Source: Trebonia sp963774945 (lineage in GTDB: Bacteria; Actinomycetota; Actinomycetes; Streptosporangiales; Streptosporangiaceae). From it: a stretch of 64,000 nucleotides of DNA. Shown piece by piece: positions 14,970-23,714 of this stretch. The stretch is from contig CAVZHA010000015.1 in the NCBI GenBank assembly GCA_963774945.1, positions 434,001 through 498,000 on the forward strand, given 5' to 3'. The translations under genes were made by a program, and so were the position numbers. Positions within the stretch are counted from its first letter, which is position 1. Each line of letters begins with the position of its first letter. Below the pieces are notes generated by a model that saw only the letters and a program-made list of their open reading frames with translations, searched no databases and was not told the DNA's origin.

Positions 14970-15914
14970 GTGGGATCACCGGAGTCCGCGGTCACCGATG
15001 CCGATCCTGAGGTCGCGGCCGTCGTCCGGCTTTTGCATCGACGGCGGGGCTGGGTCTGGACGACGGTGATCAGCGTCGCGGCCTGGCTGACGGCCTGCGG
15101 GCTGCTCGGCTCGCTGGCGCCCAACGCCAGCGGAGCAGGCCTGGCCGTGTCCGCGATCTTCATCCTGCTGCTGACGGCCGTCGGCATCGTCGCGCTGGTC
15201 GCAACCGTGGTTGACACCGTGCGGTTGCACCGGGGCGACGCCGGCGTCCGTCGGCAGGCCATGCGGCGCACCAGGCACTACCCGGTCCGCGCGCACGCCT
15301 ACAGTTACCCGCCCAGGCACCGGTTCAGCTGGGTGTTCGGCTGGATCATGATGACGATCCTGCTGTGCATCGGGGTGGCCTCGCTGCCCGGCCTGGTCGA
15401 CGGGGTCGCGTATCTGGCCGGGGCGGAGAACAGCACCAGCTTCCTCCCGCTCTCCTACGGCCAGGTCTGCGGGCGGGGCGGCTGCAGCACCGTCACCTAC
15501 GGCGTGCTGGCCACCGGCGCCAGCGTGACCTGGCCCGACCAGGTGCCGCTGGGCCAGTCGTTCACGGTCCGCCAGCCGCTGTGGAACTGGGGCTTCGGCG
15601 CCCAGATGATCGACGGCGACGGGAGCGCGATCGGCACCATCGTGGCCGGCTTGCTGTTCAACCTGTTCGGGGTGTTCGTCCTGGTGCACCTGGTCAAGCT
15701 GGCGCGCCGCTGGCTGCGGCACCGTCAGCTCGGCCGGCAGATGGCGGGCGTGACTCGGTTACCTGGGCGGGCCGGCCTCGATGCGGCGGCGGAGCTCGGC
15801 CAGCCCCGCGTCGCCCCGCTCGACGGTCCACCAGCTCTCGATCCACCAGGTGGCGCCCGCGGCCTCCCAGGAAGCGGGGTCGGCCGGCTCGCGCTGCACG
15901 AACTCGCCGGTTGA
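14970..15914 (+). CDS. Multi-pass membrane protein, unknown
   Basis: 314 residues from GTG 14970, nine bases after the upstream stop. Four membrane helices: about residues 30-52 (VWTTVISVAAWLTACGLLG), 56-80, 122-145 (GWIMMTILLCIGVASLPGLV) and 212-235 (IVAGLLFNLFGVFVLVHLV). An extracytoplasmic loop between helices 3 and 4 has VCGRGGCSTVTYG with two Cys. The last 50 residues run antisense through the 3' end of the convergent luciferase-like gene and are of unnatural Pro/Gly/Leu composition, so the true C-terminus may be near 15760. Confidence 0.6.
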   Translation: MGSPESAVTDADPEVAAVVRLLHRRRGWVWTTVISVAAWLTACGLLGSLAPNASGAGLAVSAIFILLLTAVGIVALVATVVDTVRLHRGDAGVRRQAMRRTRHYPVRAHAYSYPPRHRFSWVFGWIMMTILLCIGVASLPGLVDGVAYLAGAENSTSFLPLSYGQVCGRGGCSTVTYGVLATGASVTWPDQVPLGQSFTVRQPLWNWGFGAQMIDGDGSAIGTIVAGLLFNLFGVFVLVHLVKLARRWLRHRQLGRQMAGVTRLPGRAGLDAAAELGQPRVAPLDGPPALDPPGGARGLPGSGVGRLALHELAG

Positions 15915-16610
15915 GTCTCCCTCGATGATCACGTCGTACGGCTCCGGGCCGCGCCCGGCCGCCGCCCGCAGCGCCTTGACCTCGCCGACGACGTCCGCGA
16001 GCTCGGCCGGGCTGCTCACGTCGCGGCCCTCCCCGTTGTCGATGACGGTCGGGATCAGGCCGTCCCAGCGCGCGGCCCGTTCCAGCGACGGCTGCCGCGG
16101 CCGGCCGGTCACCTTCGCCCCGATGACCCAGACCGGCGGCCTCGGCCGCTGAACCGGCGGGTCGGGTACGAGCTCGCCGACCGGCTTGGCCGAGAAGTGC
16201 CTCCCGTCGTAGCTGAACGGCTGGCCGGCCATCAGCCCGTCATAGACGGCGAGGACCTCGTCGAGTTTCTCGGCCCTGACCCGGCGGCCCTCGTCGTCCT
16301 CGAACGCCGTCCAGTTGCCGTTCAGGGCGCCGAGGCCGACGCCCATCACCGCCCGGCCGCCGCTGAGCCGGTCGACCGTCAGCACCGCCGACGCCAGGTC
16401 CCACGGACGCCACCGCGCGGCGGGCGTCAGCAGCGTGCCAAGTTTCACCCGCTCGGTCACCATCGCGGCGGCGCCGAGCGTCACCCACGCGTGCAGGCCC
16501 CAGACCGACTCCCAGGTGAACACCGCGTCCCAGCCCCGCTGCTCGCCGAGCGCGGCCAGGTCGGCGAACTCGCGCGCGTCCGCGTAGGGAACCACGAATC
16601 CGAATCGCAT
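15759..16610 (-). CDS. LLM class flavin-dependent oxidoreductase
   Basis: 283 residues, bacterial luciferase-like TIM barrel using reduced flavin (F420 or FMN). Motifs: MRFGFVVPYADAREFADLAALGEQRGWDAVFTWE, LGTLLTPAARWRPWDLASAVLTVDRLSGGRAVMGVGLG and PPVWVIGAKVTG. Slightly short for the family. Its 3' end overlaps the convergent membrane protein gene by 156 bases. Upstream is the iron-regulated siderophore-interacting gene, divergently transcribed. Confidence 0.85.
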   Translation of the reverse strand: MRFGFVVPYADAREFADLAALGEQRGWDAVFTWESVWGLHAWVTLGAAAMVTERVKLGTLLTPAARWRPWDLASAVLTVDRLSGGRAVMGVGLGALNGNWTAFEDDEGRRVRAEKLDEVLAVYDGLMAGQPFSYDGRHFSAKPVGELVPDPPVQRPRPPVWVIGAKVTGRPRQPSLERAARWDGLIPTVIDNGEGRDVSSPAELADVVGEVKALRAAAGRGPEPYDVIIEGDSTGEFVQREPADPASWEAAGATWWIESWWTVERGDAGLAELRRRIEAGPPR

Positions 16611-16731
16611 GAGCCGACCGTAGCGCGCGCGGGTGACATTCGGGCCCGACGGCGCGGTCCGCTCGCGGGCGGCTAGGGTCTACCCGCGGGCCAGCTGCGT
16701 CCGGGCATCCCGGGAGATCGATCCTGGACAG

Positions 16732-16750
16732 TTAGGTAAGGCTACCCTAA
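16732..16750 (+). promoter_or_regulatory. IdeR/DtxR iron box in promoter
   Basis: TTAGGTAAGGCTACCCTAA matches the DtxR/IdeR consensus TTAGGTTAGGCTAACCTAA at 17 of 19 positions. It lies in the spacer of a TGGACA (16725)-17 bp-TAAGCT (16748) promoter, 35 bases before the siderophore-interacting protein ATG. Iron-loaded IdeR should repress here. Confidence 0.85.
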
Positions 16751-16784
16751 GCTATGCTCGGCACCGTCGACAGAGAGGCACTTG

Positions 16785-17621
16785 ATGAGCGAAACGACGA
16801 CCAACCGGGCCGACCGCGCCCGGCCGGCCCGCCCGCAGGCGGTCCTCACCGTGCTGGGCCGGGAGCAGCTCAGCCCGCACACGGTACGGATCACGGCGGG
16901 CGGCCCGGGGTTCGAGGCGCTGCGCATGAACGAGTTCACCGACAAGTACGCGAAGATCCTCTTCGTTGACCCCGCTCTCGGGCTCACGCCGCCCTACGAC
17001 CTGGCCGCCCTGCGGGAGTCGCTGCCGCCCGGGCAGCAACCGGTCACCCGTACCTACACGCTGCGCCGGGCCAACCCGGATCGGCAGGAACTCACGATCG
17101 ACTTCGTGGTGCACGGGGACGAGGGCATCGCCGCGCCGTGGGCCGCGCGGGCCGAGCCGGGCAACCTCCTGACGATGTCCGGGGCCGGTGGCGCCTACCG
17201 TCCCGATCCGGCTAGCGACTGGCACCTGCTGGCCGGGGACGAGTCGGCCCTGCCCGCCATCTGCTCCGCGCTTGAGGCGCTGCCTGACGACGCGCGCGGG
17301 CTGGCCTACCTGGAGACGTCCGACCCGGGCGAGTACCTCGACGCGAAGCCGCCGGCCGGGGTGGAGGTCGTCTGGCTGCACCGGCCCCATCCCGGAAGCC
17401 AACCGCAGCTGCTGGCCGGCGCGGTGCTGGCCGGGCCCTGGCTCCCGGGCCGGGCGGACGTGTTCGCGCACGGCGAGCGAGAGTCGATGAAGGCGATCCG
17501 CGCGGCCCTCAAGACCCGGCTCGGCGACGGCGATCAGATGTCACTGTCGGGGTACTGGGCGGCCGGCCGGACCGAGGACGTGTTCCAGTCGGAGAAGCGC
17601 CAGCCGATCGGGCAGATCTAG
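16785..17621 (+). CDS. Siderophore-interacting FAD-dependent ferric reductase
   Basis: 278 residues. N-terminal FAD-binding barrel with RITAGGPGFEAL, YAKILFVDP and the flavin-site block PVTRTYTLRRAN followed by LTIDFVVHGDEGIAAPWA; C-terminal NAD(P)H-binding-like half with WHLLAGDESALPAI, FAHGERESMKAIR and GYWAAGRTED. These are the signatures of the ViuB/SIP family that reduces ferric siderophores in the cytoplasm to release iron. AGAGAGG sits six bases before ATG 16785. The iron box upstream fits iron-starvation induction. No siderophore synthesis or transport gene is adjacent. Confidence 0.93.
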   Translation: MSETTTNRADRARPARPQAVLTVLGREQLSPHTVRITAGGPGFEALRMNEFTDKYAKILFVDPALGLTPPYDLAALRESLPPGQQPVTRTYTLRRANPDRQELTIDFVVHGDEGIAAPWAARAEPGNLLTMSGAGGAYRPDPASDWHLLAGDESALPAICSALEALPDDARGLAYLETSDPGEYLDAKPPAGVEVVWLHRPHPGSQPQLLAGAVLAGPWLPGRADVFAHGERESMKAIRAALKTRLGDGDQMSLSGYWAAGRTEDVFQSEKRQPIGQI

Positions 17622-17631
17622 CCGGTCAGAG

Positions 17632-19257
17632 CTAGATCTCCTGCTCGGGCCCGGCCGACAGGACCGGGAGGGTGATCGCCGACCGGTGCTCGCGGTCGTG
17701 GTAGACGGACTGGTCGGCCGCGAGCAGCCGGACGGCGGTGGCGCGAGACTCGCCGGTGCCCGGGTTCCGCGCGTACCGGGGGAAGGCACCGCTGGAAACC
17801 TGGACCCGGATCCGGTGGCCGGCCCTGAACCGGTAGGCGGTCGGCCAGAGCCGGACGGCCGCGGCCGTGACCTGGTCGGCGGCCGAGAGGCTGATGAGGC
17901 CGTCGCAGACGTTCCAGGACTTGCCGCCGGGATCGACGTCGCACAGCCGGACGAACACGTCGGCGTGCGGCAGGCTCGAGCGGAACCAGATCTGCGCGCT
18001 GACCTCGCCGACCACCTCGACGTCGGACTCGAGCGGCGCGGTGGTGTAGGTGAGCACGTCCGGCCGGGCCTCGAGCGCGGTGTTGTCGACCCGGCCGGCG
18101 CCGTCCCTGACCATGCGAACGCCACCGATGGCCGGGGTCGGGTCGGCCGGGTCGTAACGGTAGCCGTCGGGGGCCGAGTCGGCCGCTGGCGGCTCGGCCG
18201 TTAGCGTGCCCGCCGGGCCGAGGTAAAACGGCTGGGGCGAGTAGCCGGGCGGCGGCCACGACTCGAAGTCCCGCCACGATTCCTCGCCCATCACGTACAG
18301 CCGCACCGGTCCCCGCGGCGGCGGCTCGGCGCCGCGGGCGCAGGCGAGCCCGAACTCCAGGGCCTCCCGCATCATCGTTCCGTCCATCGACAGGTGCGTC
18401 CACGGGCCGACGGTCAGCCGCGCCGTCCGCCCCGCCTGCTGCAGGACGGCGAAGTCACGGAGCTGGCCGGGCAGGAAGATGTCGTACCAGCCGCCGACCG
18501 AGCTGACCGGGACGGTCGTCTCCGCCACCCGGCGGCGGTGGTCGATCGCGGCCCAGTACGGGTCGTCGGCGTCGTGGCGGAGGATGTCCCTGATATAGCC
18601 CGAGGCGGCGGCCGATGGCGGCGACGTCGGCCGCGGCCAGCGGCAGGGTCGACATCGCGCGGCGGGTCTTGCCCTCTGCCATCAGGCTCCGCAGCATGCC
18701 CAGGCGGCGTTCCTGGCCGGCGATCATCACCCCCCAGCCGAACGGGGTCTCGAGCGAGAAGGCGTCCGGCCGCAGGAAGTCGAGCGTGAGGGCCGAGTCG
18801 GTCACCTGGGGGATCATCGCCTTGACCTCCGGCGGCAGCCGGTCCGCGATCGCCCACTGCACGTAGCCCAGGTAGCTGGGGCCGACGAGCACGATCGAGT
18901 CGCCGAACCAGGGCTGCTTCGACCAGCCACGTCGAGCGTCGCCAGGCCGTCCTCGCGCTCGTTGCGCATCGGCTCGAACACGCCGCCAGAGCCGAACGTC
19001 CCCCGGGCGCTCTGCAGGATCACCTGGAACCCGCGCTCGGCCAGCGGCCGCACCGTGCCCGCGGCCATCAGCGCGCCCCGGCCGTAGGGGCTGCGCATCA
19101 GGGCGACCGGGAGCTTGTCGCCGCCCGTTCGCGGCGCCCACCGGTCCGCCAGCAGGACGGTCCCGTCCGGCATCGGCACCGGCAGGTCCCGCTCGATGAT
19201 CAGGTCCCTGGTCAGCGGCGGGTCCAGCCCGAGCTGGCGCTGGACCAGGCGGCTCAT
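17632..19257 (-). CDS. CocE/NonD family (X-Pro dipeptidyl-peptidase-like) hydrolase, two frameshifts as read
   Basis: About 540 residues when joined. N-terminus LVQRQLGLDPPLTRDLIIERDLPVPMPDGTVLLADRWAP; the nucleophile block is GPSYLGYVQWA, the catalytic His block GPWTHLSMDG, and the C-terminal jelly-roll has VRLCDVDPGGKSWNVCDGLI and RFRAGHRIRVQVSSGAFPRYARNPGTGE. These are typical of S15/CocE serine hydrolases acting on esters or peptides. The frame changes near 18930 (one base lost) and near 18605 (one base gained). GTG 19266 overlapping the upstream TGA is an alternative start. Follows an esterase gene in the same operon. Confidence 0.85.
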
Positions 19258-19262
19258 CAAGG

Positions 19263-20240
19263 TCACGCCGACGGCCCCTCGACCGGGGCGAGCGCCGCCG
19301 CCTGCTCGGCGCAGAGCTCGGCCAGCGCCTGCGGGGCGCTGCGGCTGAGGCCGGGGAAGTTGAGGAAGCCGTGCGGCATGCCGACGTAGGTGGTGAGCCG
19401 CACCGGCACCCCGGCCGCGCGCAGGGCGGCGGCGTAGCGCACCCCCTCCGGGCGGAGGGGATCGTGCTCGGCCACCTGGATCAGCGCCGGGGGCAGCTTG
19501 CCGTGGTCGTCGGCCAGCAGCGGCGACGCCATCGGGTTGGCCGGGTCGCCGTCCGGTCCGAGGTACATCCGGCGGTAGGCGGTCATCTCGTCCTGGGAGA
19601 GGAACGGCAGCGCGGCGGCGGGCTCGGCCGGCCGGTCGTGCGCGGTCATGTCGGTGGCCGGGTAGATCAGGGCCTGGTGGCTGATCACGGGTCCGCCCCG
19701 GTCGCGGGCGAGCAGGCAGACCACGGCCGACAGGTTGCCGCCGGCGCTCTCCCCCATCACGCCGAGCGGCTCCTTCCGCGCCGAGCTCGGCCGCGTTCGC
19801 GGCCGCCCAGACCACGCGCCGCGTAGCAGTCCTCGACGGCGGCGGGGAACCGGTGCACCGGCGCGAGCCGGTAGTCGACCGCCACCACGACGGCGCCGAC
19901 CGTGGCGGCGACCTGGCTGCAGAGCCAGTCCCCCATCCGCAGCCCGCCGCCGAAGACGAACCCGCCGCCGTGGAAGTAGACGATCAGCGGCGCGGGGGCC
20001 GGTCGCGCCGCGCCGGGGTGTACACCCGGACCGGGAGATCGCCGCCGGGCCCGGGAATCAGACCGGTCGGCCAGCGCGACCTCCGGGCGCCGCCTTCCCG
20101 AGGATCAAGCCGATGAGCCCGCCCTCCGGGATCTTCCGGCTCTGCAGCGCGATGACGTCGGCGTCGCTGCGGGTCGCGACCGAGGACTGGCGGCGGGTCA
20201 CCGCCCCCCACGCGCGCAACCGCAGATCCATTCGTGCCAT
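19263..20240 (-). CDS. Alpha/beta hydrolase (HSL-type esterase), several frameshifts as read
   Basis: About 325 residues if joined. The start MARMDLRLRAWGAVTRRQ is ATG 20240. Other pieces, in successive frames, are TGLIPGPGGDLPVRVYTPA, LIVYFHGGGFVFGGGLRMGDW (oxyanion HGGG), VDYRLAPVHRFPAAVEDCYAA, VMGESAGGNLSAVV (nucleophile Ser in GESAG), VAEHDPLRPEG (Asp) and GMPHGFLNFPG (His). All catalytic elements of the hormone-sensitive-lipase family are present, but at least four shifts between about 20090 and 19770 break it. Overlaps or abuts the CocE-like gene downstream. Confidence 0.75.
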
Positions 20241-20294
20241 CGGACGCTCCTTCGCGAGATCCCAGGGGATGGGAGACAATGACTCACATCTATA

Positions 20295-20309
20295 GAGAAT
20301 GCTATTCTC
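20295..20309. promoter_or_regulatory. 6-3-6 inverted repeat in divergent promoter
   Basis: GAGAAT-GCT-ATTCTC, perfect arms, between the esterase (start 20240) and the dehydrogenase (start 20381). CTATAGAGAATGCTATTCTC includes a likely -10 for one direction. Probable operator for a regulator not encoded beside it. Confidence 0.45.
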
Positions 20310-20380
20310 GCCAGAAGTGTCACGGAAGGTTTTCCCGTCGCGAAGCCCGACCAATCGATGAAGGAGCACATCGCCTCGCA

Positions 20381-21265
20381 ATGACCACCACCTCCGCAAT
20401 CAGGGTCGGGTTCATCGGGCTCGGCAGCCAGGGCGGGCCGATGGCGCGCCGGATCATCGAGGCGGGCTACCCGGTGACCCTGTGGGCCCGCCGTCCGGCC
20501 ACCCTCGAGCCGTTCGCCGACACCAGCGCCAAGACGGCCGGATCCCCGGCCGAGCTCGCCGCCGCCAGCGATCTGGTCTGCGTCTGCGTGCGCGACGACG
20601 CCGACACCGAGGCGGTCGTCGACGCCGTGCTCGGCGGGCTGGCGGCCGGCGGCGTGATCGCGGTGCACAGCACCGTGCACCCCGACACCTGCCGCCGCCT
20701 GGCCGAGCGGGCGCAGGCGGGCGGTGTCCGGCTGATCGACGCGCCGGTCAGTGGCGGCGGCCCGGCTGCGGCGGCGGGCCGGCTGCTGGTGATGGCGGGC
20801 GGCGACGGGGAGACGGTGGAGTTCTGCCGCCCGGTGTTCGCCAGCTACGGCGATCCGATCGTGCACCTCGGACCGGTCGGCGCCGGCCAGGTCACCAAGC
20901 TGCTGAACAACGCCGCGTTCACCGCGCACCTCGGGGTCGCGGTGAGCCTGCTCGCCCTCGGGCAGTCGCTCGGCGTCGACCAGCTCCGGCTGGCCGACGT
21001 GATCTCGCACGGCAGCGGCAACAGCTTCGCGCTGCAGCGGGTGGCCGATGCGGGCGGCACCCTCGCCCGGATCGGCCAGCACGCCGGGCACCTGCTGCGC
21101 AAGGACGTGCAGTTGATCGCGGACGTGGCGGGCGCCGCTCCCGGTGCGGCCGAACCGGGGACCGCAGACCCCGGCGACGCGGGCCACGGGGGCGGGGAAC
21201 GCGGGGCGACGCTGCTGACCGCCGCCGACGCCGCGCTGGCGCTGATGAACGTCGCGCGCGGATGA
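20381..21265 (+). CDS. NAD(P)-dependent beta-hydroxyacid dehydrogenase (3-hydroxyisobutyrate dehydrogenase-like)
   Basis: 294 residues. Rossmann fold at the N-terminus with RVGFIGLGSQGGPMARRIIEAGYPVTLWARRP (GxGxxG); DAPVSGGGPAAAAGRLLVMAGGD is the substrate-site block, and GAGQVTKLLNNAAFTAHLGVAVS contains the catalytic Lys. C-terminal helical domain carries RKDVQLIAD. A late insertion (GAAPGAAEPGTADPGDAGHGGG) is unusual. It precedes a ferredoxin reductase-like gene by 28 bases, and the two could act in one oxidative pathway. Confidence 0.88.
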   Translation: MTTTSAIRVGFIGLGSQGGPMARRIIEAGYPVTLWARRPATLEPFADTSAKTAGSPAELAAASDLVCVCVRDDADTEAVVDAVLGGLAAGGVIAVHSTVHPDTCRRLAERAQAGGVRLIDAPVSGGGPAAAAGRLLVMAGGDGETVEFCRPVFASYGDPIVHLGPVGAGQVTKLLNNAAFTAHLGVAVSLLALGQSLGVDQLRLADVISHGSGNSFALQRVADAGGTLARIGQHAGHLLRKDVQLIADVAGAAPGAAEPGTADPGDAGHGGGERGATLLTAADAALALMNVARG

Positions 21266-21293
21266 GCGCCGCCGGCCGAACGGGCGGTCGCTA

Positions 21294-22592
21294 GTGGACA
21301 GCGTGGTCATCGTCGGCGGCGGGGCGGCCGGGCTGGCCGCGGCCGAGACGCTGCGCTCGGAGGGGTACGCCGGGGCGCTCACGATGGTCTGCGACGAGCC
21401 CGAGCTGCCCTATGACCGCCCGCCGCTGTCCAAGCAGGTGCTGACCGGCGCCTGGCCCGCCGACCGGACTCGGTTCCGTGAGGCCGGCCACTACGCCGAC
21501 CTCGGCATCCGGCTGGTGCGCGGCCGGGCGGGCGCCCTCGACGCCGACGGCAGGACCGTGTACCTGAGCGACGGGTACCCGCTCCGGTTCGACGGGCTGA
21601 TCATCGCGACCGGGGTGCGGCCGCGCCGCCTGCCGACCGGGCACGAACTAGCCGGCGTGCACGTGCTGCGGAACCATCCAGACGTGGCGGCGCTGCGGGC
21701 GGCCTTCGCCGACACGCCGCGGGTGGTGATCGTCGGCGGCGGCTTCCTCGGCATGGAGGTGGCGGCGGCCGCGCGCGGCCTCGGGCTCGACGTCACGGTC
21801 ATCGAGCCGCTCGCGCAGCCGATGATCCGCCAGGTCGGGCCCGCGATCGGGGCCGAGGTCGCCCGGCTGCACCGCGAGCACGGGGTCGACCTGCGGACCG
21901 GCGTCGGGGTCACCCGGCTGATCGGGGACCGCGACGGCGACCGGGACGAGGACGGAGACGGCCGTCCGGACGACGGCGCGGCCGGGGAAACGGCTGGGAC
22001 TGGCGCGGCCGGCGAAACGGATGGGATCGGCGCGGCCGGCGAAACGGATGGGATCGGCCCGGCCGGGCGGACGACGGCGGCCGTGGTGACGGGCGTGGAG
22101 CTGACCGACGGCAGTGTCGTGCCGGCCGACTGCGTACTGGTTGCGATTGGCGCGGTGCCGGCGACCGACTGGCTGGCCACCTCGGGGCTGGCGATCGGTG
22201 ATGGCGTTGAGTGCGACGAGTACTGCCGGGCGGCGCCCGGCATCTACGCGGCGGGCGACGTGGCGTCCTGGGTCAACCCGCGCTACCAGCGGCGGATGCG
22301 GGTCGAGCATCGGATGAACGCCACCGAGCAGGGCACTGCGGCGGCGCTGAACCTGCTCAAGGGGAACGTGCAGCCGTTCGCCCCGCTGCCCTACTTCTGG
22401 AGCGACCAGTACAACGTCAAGATCCAGGTGCACGGCTACCCGTTCGACGACGCCGAGGCCGCGATCGAGGAGGGCAGCCCGGCCGACGGGAAGTTCGTCG
22501 CGCTGTACCGCAAGGACGGCGCGCCCACGGCCGTGCTCGGCTGGAACTGGCCCGCCCGGCTGATGCGCTACCGGAAGCTGCTGCTTGGCTAG
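21294..22592 (+). CDS. FAD-dependent ferredoxin/rubredoxin reductase-type oxidoreductase
   Basis: 432 residues from GTG 21294. Two dinucleotide folds: FAD site VVIVGGGAAGLAAAETLRSEGY and NAD(P)H site VVIVGGGFLGMEVAAAARGLGLDVTVIE. Also PYDRPPLSKQVL, IIATGVRPRRLP, and the distal FAD block IYAAGDVASWVNP, all typical of reductases feeding ferredoxins of P450 or Rieske dioxygenases. A 27-bp minisatellite at 21975-22055 inserts three GAAGETDGI repeats between the two halves. No P450 or dioxygenase gene is adjacent. Confidence 0.9.
   Translation: MDSVVIVGGGAAGLAAAETLRSEGYAGALTMVCDEPELPYDRPPLSKQVLTGAWPADRTRFREAGHYADLGIRLVRGRAGALDADGRTVYLSDGYPLRFDGLIIATGVRPRRLPTGHELAGVHVLRNHPDVAALRAAFADTPRVVIVGGGFLGMEVAAAARGLGLDVTVIEPLAQPMIRQVGPAIGAEVARLHREHGVDLRTGVGVTRLIGDRDGDRDEDGDGRPDDGAAGETAGTGAAGETDGIGAAGETDGIGPAGRTTAAVVTGVELTDGSVVPADCVLVAIGAVPATDWLATSGLAIGDGVECDEYCRAAPGIYAAGDVASWVNPRYQRRMRVEHRMNATEQGTAAALNLLKGNVQPFAPLPYFWSDQYNVKIQVHGYPFDDAEAAIEEGSPADGKFVALYRKDGAPTAVLGWNWPARLMRYRKLLLG
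21975..22055 (+). repeat. In-frame 27-bp tandem repeat within the reductase gene
   Basis: Three units starting GGCGCGGCCGGCGAAACGGA, two of them identical and one with four changes, encoding GAAGET(D/A)G(I/T) in a surface insertion. Preceded by an Asp/Gly-rich stretch (GDRDGDRDEDGDG). Confidence 0.85.
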
Positions 22593-22612
22593 AGTCGCAC
22601 CGGACCGTTCGA
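22592..22612 (+). repeat. Dispersed GGACCGTTCG box, copy B
   Basis: GAGTCGCACCGGACCGTTCG, beginning at the stop codon of the reductase gene and 25 bases from the stop of the convergent oxidoreductase gene. Confidence 0.65.
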
Positions 22613-22637
22613 TATGAGCCGCAGTTGATCTTTGAAC

Positions 22638-23714
22638 TTACTGGACGCGGATCGCCTGCTGCTGTGCGCGGAGGCAGAGTTCAGCGGCGGCGAACGCGTG
22701 GGACTGGGTCATCGCGTGCTCGGTGCCGTCGAGGCAGTCGCGGATGAGCTCGCCGAAGAACGGGAAGCCGACCTTGCCATGAACCGGGATGTGGCGCTCG
22801 GTGTCGTGGTTGACGAGGTAGACGTGGTCGCCTGCTGGGTCGCGGGCGATGTCGGTGTACTTGCGGAGCTCTAGGTACCCTTCGGTGCCGAGGATGAAGG
22901 TGCGGCCGTCGCCCCAGGTGCCGAGGGCGTCGGGGGTGAACCAGTCGACTCGGCAGTAGCCGGTCGCGCCGTTGGCGAGCACGACGCTGACGTCGCCGAA
23001 GTCCTCGAGGCCGGGGTGGTCCTGGTGGGCGTAGTTGGCGACCCGGGCGGAGGTGATCGTCGCGTCGTCACTGCCGCCGTAGAACAGGACCTGCTCGAGC
23101 TGGTGGCTGCCGATGTCGCAGAGGATGCCGCCGTAGGAGTCCTTGTCGAAAAACCAGGGAGGCCTGGTGGCGGGGCTCATCCGGTGCGGGCCCATTCCCA
23201 TCACCTGGATCACCCGGCCGATGGCACCGTCTTGGATGAGCTGGCCGGCGTAGACGGCGCTCTCGACGTGCAGGCGCTCGCTGTAGTAGACGGCGTACTT
23301 CTTGCCGGTCGCGATCGCCACAGCTCGTGCTCGCGCCAGCTGGTCGAGGGTGGTCATCGGGGGCTTGTCGGTGAAGTAGTGCTTGCCGTGGTCGAGGACG
23401 CGGAGGCCGAGGTCGGCCCGGTTGACCGGGATCGCGGCGCTGGCGACGAGGGCGACCTGGGGATCGTCGAGGGCCTCCCGCTCTGATCTGGCCGCCTTGA
23501 CGTCCGGGTAGCGGGCGCGGAACTGGTCGACCTTGGCCGGGTCGGGGTCGTAGACCCAGCGGAGCCGGGCGCCGGCTTCCAGCAGGCCGTTGCACATGCC
23601 GTAGATATGGCCGTGGTCCAGGCCGACGGCCGCGAACGTGAACTCGCCAGGTTTGCAGACCTGTTTGGCGTTTGCGGCGGTGGGCGCGTAGGTGGCGCCG
23701 TCCCGGCTGCTCAC
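22638..23714 (-). CDS. Gfo/Idh/MocA family oxidoreductase
   Basis: 358 residues. N-terminal NAD(P)-binding fold with FTFAAVGLDHGHIYGMCNGLLEAGARLRWVYDPD, the family block HYFTDKPPMTTLDQLARA (the usual EKP replaced by DKP), then CDIGSHQLEQVLFYGG with the conserved His. C-terminal sheet domain contains FFGELIRDCLDG. Sugar, inositol or similar polyol substrates are typical. GTG 23714 overlaps the stop of the upstream paralogue (GTGA), so the pair is translationally coupled. Confidence 0.9.
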   Translation of the reverse strand: MSSRDGATYAPTAANAKQVCKPGEFTFAAVGLDHGHIYGMCNGLLEAGARLRWVYDPDPAKVDQFRARYPDVKAARSEREALDDPQVALVASAAIPVNRADLGLRVLDHGKHYFTDKPPMTTLDQLARARAVAIATGKKYAVYYSERLHVESAVYAGQLIQDGAIGRVIQVMGMGPHRMSPATRPPWFFDKDSYGGILCDIGSHQLEQVLFYGGSDDATITSARVANYAHQDHPGLEDFGDVSVVLANGATGYCRVDWFTPDALGTWGDGRTFILGTEGYLELRKYTDIARDPAGDHVYLVNHDTERHIPVHGKVGFPFFGELIRDCLDGTEHAMTQSHAFAAAELCLRAQQQAIRVQ

